Part shown: positions 58,380 to 64,000 of the stretch, in pieces | How the letters are laid out: each line of letters opens with the position of its first letter | How positions within the stretch are numbered: position 1 is the first letter of the stretch | Source of the DNA: Streptosporangium oxazolinicum | Lineage (GTDB): Bacteria > Actinomycetota > Actinomycetes > Streptosporangiales > Streptosporangiaceae | Direction of reading: 5' to 3' | DNA length: 64,000 nucleotides | Assembly (NCBI RefSeq): GCF_039537505.1 | Contig: NZ_BAABAQ010000002.1 | Location: 620,001-684,000 of the forward strand | Program-made: the position numbers and the translations under genes | The notes under the pieces: model-generated | Seen by the model: the letters and a program-made list of their open reading frames with translations, nothing else | Databases searched by the model: none | Told to the model about the DNA's origin: nothing

Positions 58380-58530
58380 GCGTTCGGCCGGGGTGGATCC
58401 GAGGTGGATCCCGGCCGGATCCAGAGTGGATCGGGGGTGGATCCCGACCGGATCCGGGATGGATCCCGGCCGGGTCGGGACCGGATCGGGATCCGACGAG
58501 GACCCGGTCCGGCGGGTGGACGCGACCTAG
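58380..58530. repeat. Degenerate GGATCC-type tandem repeat
   Basis: About 140 bp in the gap between the SIMPL gene and the MDMPI gene is built of near-copies of GTGGATCCCGGCCGGATCC-like units with variable spacing. It resembles the repeat at 57266-57430. No gene is seen. Confidence 0.6.
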
Positions 58531-59279
58531 ATCCGGGCGAGACCCCGCCACCAGCCCAGCAGCCCGCCGTCGCCCTCGATGGCGTAGTCGTCGGGGCTGC
58601 GCCGACCCCACACGACCTGGAGCAGGTCGGCAGAGGTGGCGGCGAGCACGGTCACGGTGCCCGGCTGCAGGGACCGCCGGTGGTGGAAGCGGTCGGGGTC
58701 GAGGGTGATCACCCATCCGGCTCCGGTGTCGGCCTGCAGCGAGATCGTCTCGCCCCCGCCCCTGAGCTCGGCGACGTCCGGGTTCCACCTGACGTACGGC
58801 AGGATGTCGAGAAACTCCTCGACCCCGTCGGCCGCCACGTGCTCGTCGATCGTGACCGGGACGCCCAGCGCGAGCTCGGCGTCCACCCGGTGCACCACGG
58901 TCTCGTGGAGCATCCGCCTCGACCAGAACCCCACCCGCCTCTCCCCGCCCCAGGACCACATCGGCGCCTGCGGGTCCCGCGACAGCAGCGCCTCGGGCAG
59001 GAAGCCGGCGCCCTCGCCGAGCCAGGCGGGGTAGCCGCCCGGGTCGGCGGGCAGGCCCATGTCCATGCCGTCGCGGTCGTAGCGCCGTTCGGTCAGGTCG
59101 CGCACCATGGCGACCGCCCACCGGTGCACGCCTCCGGTGTGGGCGGCGAGCCTCGCCAGATCCCAGCCGGGACAGGTCAGCACGGGGACGGACATGTCAC
59201 GCCCCCGCAGGACGTCGGCCATCCGGGCGATCTCCGCGGCGGCGGCCGCGGCGTGCTCGGCGTGGGTCCACTCCTTCAT
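58527..59279 (-). CDS. Maleylpyruvate isomerase family protein (mycothiol-dependent type)
   Basis: This 250-residue DinB/MDMPI-N-fold protein has TCPGWDLARLAAHTGGVHRWA and FWSRRMLHETVVHRVDAE, carrying the metal-binding His set. The second, C-terminal domain (ISLQADTGAGWVITLDPD, VTVLAATSADLLQVVWGR) is SCP2-like. Relatives use mycothiol, but this one is not assigned a substrate. ATG 59279 has GAGAGGG 5 nt upstream and follows the kinase stop by one base. Confidence 0.85.
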   Translation of the reverse strand: MKEWTHAEHAAAAAAEIARMADVLRGRDMSVPVLTCPGWDLARLAAHTGGVHRWAVAMVRDLTERRYDRDGMDMGLPADPGGYPAWLGEGAGFLPEALLSRDPQAPMWSWGGERRVGFWSRRMLHETVVHRVDAELALGVPVTIDEHVAADGVEEFLDILPYVRWNPDVAELRGGGETISLQADTGAGWVITLDPDRFHHRRSLQPGTVTVLAATSADLLQVVWGRRSPDDYAIEGDGGLLGWWRGLARI

Positions 59280-59280
59280 G

Positions 59281-61785
59281 TCAACCCTCTCGCGTGAAGC
59301 GCATGAACTGCTTCTCGTACTCCTTGGCGTCGGTGCTGGTGGCCAGCAGCCGCTGTACCTTCCCCGTGAAGTCGAACACCACCGCCTCGTAACCGGAGCC
59401 CTTGCGCCGCCAGCCCGCGATGTGCTCGTCGTCGTACCAGCCGATGAGCCGCTCCGTCTCGAACGGGATCCTGACCTTCGCCGGGGCGTCGGAGCCGGTG
59501 GACCAGACGCAGATCTCCTTCTTGCTCTCCTTGCAGTACGTCAGCAGGGACGAACCGGACGGGGAGATGTCGTCGCCCTCGACCGTGATCGGGGTGCCCA
59601 CGTCCAGCAGGGTCTGCAGCACGGTGCCCTGCGTGTCGTAGAAGCGGATGCGCTGGGTCTTACCGGTCAGCGCCCAGGTGCCGACGGCCCGGCCGTCGCC
59701 ACGCCAGAAATAGCTCCACTTGCCCGCGTCCTTCTCCCTCACGCGGACGACCTTCGCCTTCTTCGTGGCGACGTCGATGATCGCGAAGCCGTACTCCTTG
59801 CTGATGTCGCCGACCGCCTCGTAGAGGGTCACCAGGCCGCGCCTGCCGTCCGGCGACCACTGCGGCAGCGTCGGGTAGATCGGCGCCTTGGTGATCCTGA
59901 TCCTACTCGCCGCGCCGGATCGATGATCGACGATCGACACGATCGCGTAGTTCTGCGCGTCGTATATCCGGTCGGTGCCCAGCGCCTGGGTGCCCTCGGC
60001 GTTGACCGTGTACTGGAAGTACTTGTCGTTCTTGACGAACTGCCCGGTGTCCTGCTTGCGGACGTAGAGGGTCTTGTCCCAGTCGAGGCTGTAGGAGCTC
60101 AGCCTGATCGGGTCCTGGTCGCTCTCGTGAAGGGTGAGCGAGCTGCCGGGCAGTTTGATCGTGCCGGTGGCCTCCGGCACCGTCGGATCCGTGGGGGCCG
60201 GGGTGCTCGCGCCCTTCGTGCTCCCGGTCCCGGCGGTTCCGGGCGTCTCGGCGGTGTTGCCGCGCAGCACCAGCACGACGCCTCCGGCCACGAGGGCGGT
60301 GACCAGCACGGCCCCCACGATCGCCGGCCACGCCTTGCGCCCGCGGCGGTCGGGGGTCGCCCGCCCCGGGTACGCCGGTGGTCCGGGGTTCCGGTACGGG
60401 GTGCCCTCGGAGGAGGGGAAGGTCGGGGGAGCACCGTAGGGCTGGGGTCCGGGGTGCCCCGGATATCCGGGTTGCGGGTGCCCGGGGCCCTGCGGAGGGT
60501 AGCCGCCCGCGTAGCCGTCGGGGCCGGAATACCCGCCGGAAAGGGGTCTCGTGGGGGCCGGACCCTGCTGCGGGTGCCCCTGGGGCCGGCTCTGCTGGGC
60601 GTGACCACGAGGGTCCGACTGCTGGGGAGACTGCGGGTACTGCGCGTGGCCGCGAGGATCCGACCGCTGGAAGTGCTGGGCGTGGCCGCGCGGGTCCGAC
60701 TGCTGGGGGTGGCCGGCCTGCGGGCCCTGCGCCGGGTATCCCCCGCCCGGTCCGTGCTGGGCGAAGGGCTGCGGCCCGGAGTGCTGCCGCTGGTCCCGCC
60801 GGGTGTGGTCGTCGCCCCCTGGACGCCGCTGCCCGTACACGGTGTGCCCGGGATCGTTCCCGCCCGGGTACCCGCCGGGGCCGGGGCCGGTCTGCTGCGC
60901 CGCGGCGGCCGAGCCCTCGGCGAGGATGCCGCGCGGCGCGGTGGACGGCGCGGCACCGGTCGCCCCCGCGCCACCCGCGTGGCCGAGCAGCCGCAACAGC
61001 GCCTCACCCGCCGCGGGCCGCCGGGTGGCGTCCTTGGACAGGCACTGCCCGACCAGGTCGCGCAGCGCGGGGTCGGTGATCGCCCCCAGGTCCGGCTCCA
61101 TGTTCATGATCCGGTTGAAGATCGCCGGAAGGCTGTCCGTGCCGAACGGCGGCTGCCCGGTGGCCGCGAAGACCATCGTGCAGCCCCACGCGAACATGTC
61201 GGCGGGCGACCCCGCGTTCTCCCCGGCCAGCTGCTCGGGGGTCATGTACGAAGGGGTACCGATCGCCATCGCGGTCAGCGTGGAGGTCCGGTCGAGCGCC
61301 TTGGCGATGCCGAAGTCGATCACTCGGGGGCCGTCGGAGGCGAGCAGCACGTTGGACGGCTTGAAATCGCGGTGCACGATCCCCGCCTGGTGGATCGCGA
61401 CGAGCGCGGTGACCGTGCCGATCGCGAGGCGGTGCAGTCCCGCGCCCTCGCGCGGGCCCTCGGTGGTCACGACCGCGTCGAGCGTCGGGCCGTCGATGTA
61501 CTCGCTCACGATGTACGGGCGATGCCGGTCGACCCCCGTGTCGATCACCGCGGCGGTGCAGAAGGGCGCGACACGCTGGGTCGTGCTGACCTCGCGGACG
61601 AAGCGTTCCATCGCCTCCTCGTCCTGTGCGAGATCCGCGCGGAGCAACTTGACCGCGACGCGCGCCCCCGTCGGGGAAACGCCCAGGTAGACCGTTCCCT
61701 GGCCTCCCTCGCCGAGCCGGGCGGTGAGCCGGTACTCCCGCACCTGCTCGGGATCCCCGGGCCGCAAGGACGCGAGGTCCGCCAT
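59281..61785 (-). CDS. Membrane Ser/Thr protein kinase with C-terminal sensor
   Basis: This 834-residue protein has a complete kinase domain (about 15-275): GEGGQGTVYLG loop, AVKLL Lys 46, HRDFKPSN catalytic loop, IDFGIAKA (DFG) and GTPSYMTPEQL. A Gln/Pro/Gly-rich linker follows (about 300-480) with repeats QSDPRGHAQ and HPQQ. One membrane helix is at about 483-505 (IVGAVLVTALVAGGVVLVL). The extracellular C-terminus (about 530-834) has WD/TolB-like blades (YPTLPQWSPDGRRGLVTLY, GDDISPSGSSLLTYC). It should phosphorylate proteins in response to an outside signal. Its ATG has GAAGGG nearby. Confidence 0.9.
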   Translation of the reverse strand: MADLASLRPGDPEQVREYRLTARLGEGGQGTVYLGVSPTGARVAVKLLRADLAQDEEAMERFVREVSTTQRVAPFCTAAVIDTGVDRHRPYIVSEYIDGPTLDAVVTTEGPREGAGLHRLAIGTVTALVAIHQAGIVHRDFKPSNVLLASDGPRVIDFGIAKALDRTSTLTAMAIGTPSYMTPEQLAGENAGSPADMFAWGCTMVFAATGQPPFGTDSLPAIFNRIMNMEPDLGAITDPALRDLVGQCLSKDATRRPAAGEALLRLLGHAGGAGATGAAPSTAPRGILAEGSAAAAQQTGPGPGGYPGGNDPGHTVYGQRRPGGDDHTRRDQRQHSGPQPFAQHGPGGGYPAQGPQAGHPQQSDPRGHAQHFQRSDPRGHAQYPQSPQQSDPRGHAQQSRPQGHPQQGPAPTRPLSGGYSGPDGYAGGYPPQGPGHPQPGYPGHPGPQPYGAPPTFPSSEGTPYRNPGPPAYPGRATPDRRGRKAWPAIVGAVLVTALVAGGVVLVLRGNTAETPGTAGTGSTKGASTPAPTDPTVPEATGTIKLPGSSLTLHESDQDPIRLSSYSLDWDKTLYVRKQDTGQFVKNDKYFQYTVNAEGTQALGTDRIYDAQNYAIVSIVDHRSGAASRIRITKAPIYPTLPQWSPDGRRGLVTLYEAVGDISKEYGFAIIDVATKKAKVVRVREKDAGKWSYFWRGDGRAVGTWALTGKTQRIRFYDTQGTVLQTLLDVGTPITVEGDDISPSGSSLLTYCKESKKEICVWSTGSDAPAKVRIPFETERLIGWYDDEHIAGWRRKGSGYEAVVFDFTGKVQRLLATSTDAKEYEKQFMRFTREG

Positions 61786-61949
61786 GGTCACACCCTTCTC
61801 CCGTGATGGATTTCCGGTCCCATTGTGGGGGCAAAGGGTCACAGGACGTACATCAAACGCAAGCCGGACGGGCCATCCTGGCACGCTCCAGACGCCTCGT
61901 GAATGGCACGGAGCGGCCTCGCGGGAAGGGCTTCGCGGGGGGCGACCTC

Positions 61950-62540
61950 TCAGAGGCCGGGCGCCCCCCAGAGGGGGAACCAGCGGCCGAGATCGGGCTC
62001 GATCTCCAGCTCGCCGCCGATCGCGCCGCGTACCTGCAGCTCCAGCGCGTTGTCCCTGCGCTGCGCCCGCCCCGCCCCCTCGTCGGCGGGCAGCGGGGCG
62101 AAGGGGTAGAAGGTGCCCTGCTTGTAGAGGTAGACCAGGGCGAGCCCGCGGCCGTCGGGGGCGGCGAAGGAGACCAGCGAGCAGAGCAGGGAGGGGCCGA
62201 AACCCGCCCCCTCGAGGGAGGAGTTGACCGCGTGCAGGTCCGTGACCAGGTCACCGAGCATGTCGGGGGTACGGCGCACCAGCAGCCACGTGTAGCCGAA
62301 GGAGTCCTTCGACACCTCCACCGGGGGGCCGCCCCCGGCGTCCAGCAACTGGGTGATGTCGCGCTCCAGCTCGGCGAACGCCCCGCCCTCGGCCGAGCGG
62401 AAGCAGACCGCCCCCACGCCCGTCGGCGCCAGATCGGTGGCGGCCCGCAGGGTCACCGCGGCCGAGGGCAGCGCGAACAGCGCGTCCAGGTCGGCCTTGG
62501 CCGGTTCGCCGCGCCCCATCAGCACGTCCCACCAGCGCAT
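61950..62540 (-). CDS. pspAB: PspA-associated protein PspAB
   Basis: This 196-residue protein matches PspAB: MRWWDVLMGRGEPAKADLD at the start, LFALPSAAVTLRAATDLAPTGVGAVCFR, and VSKDSFGYTWLLVRRTPDMLGDLV. It occurs with PspA, PspAA and HtpX in actinobacteria. It probably modulates the membrane stress response. GGGGGAG lies 7 nt before the ATG. Confidence 0.85.
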   Translation of the reverse strand: MRWWDVLMGRGEPAKADLDALFALPSAAVTLRAATDLAPTGVGAVCFRSAEGGAFAELERDITQLLDAGGGPPVEVSKDSFGYTWLLVRRTPDMLGDLVTDLHAVNSSLEGAGFGPSLLCSLVSFAAPDGRGLALVYLYKQGTFYPFAPLPADEGAGRAQRRDNALELQVRGAIGGELEIEPDLGRWFPLWGAPGL

Positions 62541-62550
62541 CAGATCACTC

Positions 62551-62668
62551 CCCCTCCGAGCCCTCCGAGCTCTTCGAGCCTTCTGAGCCCTTCGAGCTCC
62601 GGAGCTCCCGAGCTGTCCGCGACCCGGTGTCCGGTCACTCGCGTCTCACTCGCGTCTCACTCGCGTCC
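62551..62668. repeat. Two short tandem repeats between pspAB and htpX
   Basis: At about 62553-62598 there are five or six degenerate copies of CCTCCGAGC, and at 62636-62668 three near-exact copies of the 11-bp CACTCGCGTCT. The 190-bp gap holds no gene. Confidence 0.65.
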
Positions 62669-62730
62669 GTCGAGCGACTCCGGGCGGGGAACCCAGAGCC
62701 CCTTCGGGCCCTTCGTGGCCCGGTCGCCGG

Positions 62731-63636
62731 TCACCCGCCCTGCCCGAGTTGGGCGGAGATCCCGCTGAGCTGTTCCAGGCGCCGCTCCAGCGGCGGGTGG
62801 GTCGCGAAGAGCGCGGCCAGGCCCGCCTTGCCGGACAGGGCCGGTGCGAAGAAGAACGCGTTGAACGGCTCGGCCTCGCGCAGATCCCTCGTCGGGATGC
62901 GGGCCATCTCACCGCTGATCTTGACGAGGGCGCTGGCCAGGGCGGAGGGACGCTGGGTGAGCAGCGCTCCCGCGCGGTCGGCGGCCAGCTCACGGTAGCG
63001 CGACAGGGCACGGGTGAGCAGGAAGCTGACCGCGTACACCAGGGCCGAGACGAGCAGGATGATCAGGCCGATCGGCAGGCCGCCCCTGTCGTCGCGCCCG
63101 CGCCCGCCCAGGCCGCTGTAGAGCGCGACCCTGGTCATCAGCCCGGCGACGATGCCGAGGAAGGACGCGATCGTCATGACCGCGACGTCGCGGTGGGCCA
63201 CGTGGGACATCTCGTGGGCCAGCACGCCCTCCAGCTCGCCGCCGTCGACGCGGCGCAACAACCCCGTGGTCACGCAGACCACGGAGTTCTTCTGGTTACG
63301 GCCGGTGGCGAACGCGTTCGGGACGTCCGAGTCGGCGATCGCCACCCGTGGTTTGGGCATGTCGGCGAGGGCGCACAACCTGTCGATCATGCCGTGTAGC
63401 TCCGGGGCCTCCTGAGGGGAGACGACACGCCCGTGCATCGCGAACAGCGCGATGCGGTCGGACATGAAGTACTGCACGAGCAGGATGGCACCGGCGATCA
63501 CCAGCACCACGACGGCCCGGACACCCAGCGTGATCAACACGGCCACGAAGACCACGTAGAGCAGTCCGAGCAGGAACATGGTGACCACCATGCGCCTGGT
63601 CAGGCCCCGGTCCGGGGCGAACCGGGTTTGTGCCAT
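62731..63636 (-). CDS. htpX: Zinc metalloprotease HtpX-type
   Basis: This 301-residue membrane M48B protease has helices at about 15-35 and 40-60, then GVLAHEMSHVAHRD with HExxH at about 136-140 and a Glu in ELAADRAGA, plus the NQKNSVVCVTTG block. It degrades damaged membrane proteins. It lies between PspAA and PspAB, a combination seen in actinobacteria, so it is part of the envelope-stress group. Confidence 0.93.
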   Translation of the reverse strand: MAQTRFAPDRGLTRRMVVTMFLLGLLYVVFVAVLITLGVRAVVVLVIAGAILLVQYFMSDRIALFAMHGRVVSPQEAPELHGMIDRLCALADMPKPRVAIADSDVPNAFATGRNQKNSVVCVTTGLLRRVDGGELEGVLAHEMSHVAHRDVAVMTIASFLGIVAGLMTRVALYSGLGGRGRDDRGGLPIGLIILLVSALVYAVSFLLTRALSRYRELAADRAGALLTQRPSALASALVKISGEMARIPTRDLREAEPFNAFFFAPALSGKAGLAALFATHPPLERRLEQLSGISAQLGQGG

Positions 63637-63645
63637 ATGCCCAAG

Positions 63646-63924
63646 CTAGCCGGGAATCAGCCCCTCATTGCCGAGCATCTCCCGCACTTCGTCCATGGAT
63701 GCGTCGGCCGGAGGCAAAATCAGCTCCGAGGACTCCAGGCTGTCGTCGGGCAGCGCCTTGCCGACGTGGCGGACCTTGTCGAGCAGGGCGTGCAGCCGCA
63801 CCCGGAAGGTCTCCTCCTCACCGGCCTCGATGGCGGCCTCCAGCTCGGCGTCCAGCGTGTTCAGCACGTCGAGGTCTGCGGGGGCGATGTCGATCTGCCC
63901 CTCCCCCATGATGCGGACGATCAC
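63646..63924 (-). CDS. pspAA: PspA-associated protein PspAA
   Basis: This 92-residue protein reads VIVRIMGEGQIDIAPADLDVLNTLD, with ETFRVRLHALLDKVRHVG and the end LPPADASMDEVREMLGNEG, the PspAA pattern. GTG 63924 overlaps the stop of the preceding gene as GTGA. It precedes htpX by 9 bp. It probably controls PspA assembly. Confidence 0.87.
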   Translation of the reverse strand: MIVRIMGEGQIDIAPADLDVLNTLDAELEAAIEAGEEETFRVRLHALLDKVRHVGKALPDDSLESSELILPPADASMDEVREMLGNEGLIPG

Positions 63925-64000
63925 AGGCCCTCCCCCGGCTGGCGCAGCTGCTGCGTCTGGTTGGACTGCGGCTGCTGGGAGTGCGGCGGCTGCTGCTGGG
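63921..64000 (-). CDS. pspA: C-terminal end of a Gln/Pro-rich protein, probably PspA (partial)
   Basis: On the minus strand the frame entering from the right edge reads QQQPPHSQQPQSNQTQQL then RQPGEGL and stops at 63921. The Gln-rich tail and the 4-nt overlap with pspAA fit the C-terminus of a PspA/IM30 protein as in related actinobacteria. Only about 26 residues are visible, so the name rests on context. Confidence 0.55.
   Translation of the reverse strand, partial: QQQPPHSQQPQSNQTQQLRQPGEGL

Noticed and set aside
62636..62668. CRISPR-like repeats
   Set aside because: Units are 11 bp with no spacers; they are a simple tandem repeat.

Overview
The window is 64 kb of very GC-rich DNA with actinomycete traits: GTG and CTG starts, GGAGG-type ribosome sites, GC-rich hairpin terminators, a mycothiol-dependent enzyme family member, a PimB'-type mannosyltransferase and an actinobacterial bc1-aa3 respiratory module (QcrCAB plus CtaCDEF). 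A Streptosporangiaceae-like organism (Streptosporangium, Nonomuraea or Microbispora type) fits best. The genus is an inference from gene content, not proven. No rRNA, complete tRNA, insertion sequence, prophage or CRISPR array was found.

Region A (1 to about 18 kb) is accessory and regulatory. It holds a PAP2 phosphatase, an inorganic pyrophosphatase, a DUF211/VIT-like pair, a MarR regulator with a lactonase-like hydrolase and an SRPBCC protein, Dps, a MerR regulator coupled to a VIT-VWA protein, homocysteine methyltransferase, an FAD oxidoreductase, small membrane proteins, a TAP-type lipoprotein peptidase with a divergent MerR regulator, and a LacI regulator. Decay is concentrated here: a SigE-family sigma locus reduced to remnants (8.9-9.5 kb) and a frameshifted small gene (12.3-12.5 kb). 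Several clear palindromic operators are present.

Region B (about 18 to 43 kb) is a conserved actinobacterial chromosome block whose order resembles, from memory, M. tuberculosis Rv2182c-Rv2192c. It runs: acyltransferase, esterase, exported beta-propeller protein, nuclease-like protein, ROK glucokinase, DUF5304 protein, ArsA ATPase, SRPBCC protein, metallophosphoesterase, FadD ligase, PimB', M48 protease, exported gluzincin, two NlpC/P60 wall hydrolases (the first behind a c-di-AMP riboswitch), phosphoribosyltransferase, NYN RNase-like protein, DEDD exonuclease/GIY-YIG fusion, Lrp-type RAM protein, histidine kinase, TrpD and a degenerate receiver protein. Membrane and glycolipid building, wall remodelling and glucose phosphorylation are grouped here.

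Region C (43 to 57 kb) is the energy and Fe-S block. ctaE-qcrCAB runs rightward and ctaC-ctaD-ctaF runs leftward, each tightly coupled, with an L,D-transpeptidase between them. Next come a cysteine desulfurase-TusA pair, a CBS protein, an AdoK-like adenosine kinase, ErpA and NadA, a [4Fe-4S] enzyme. Region D (57.5 to 64 kb) holds a SIMPL protein, a maleylpyruvate-isomerase-family protein coupled to a membrane Ser/Thr kinase with a C-terminal sensor, and an envelope-stress cluster PspA-PspAA-HtpX-PspAB that runs off the right edge.

Recurring oddities are degenerate short GC-rich tandem repeats in 3' intergenic gaps, only two TTA leucine codons seen, and a few AT-rich codon patches inside GC-rich genes.
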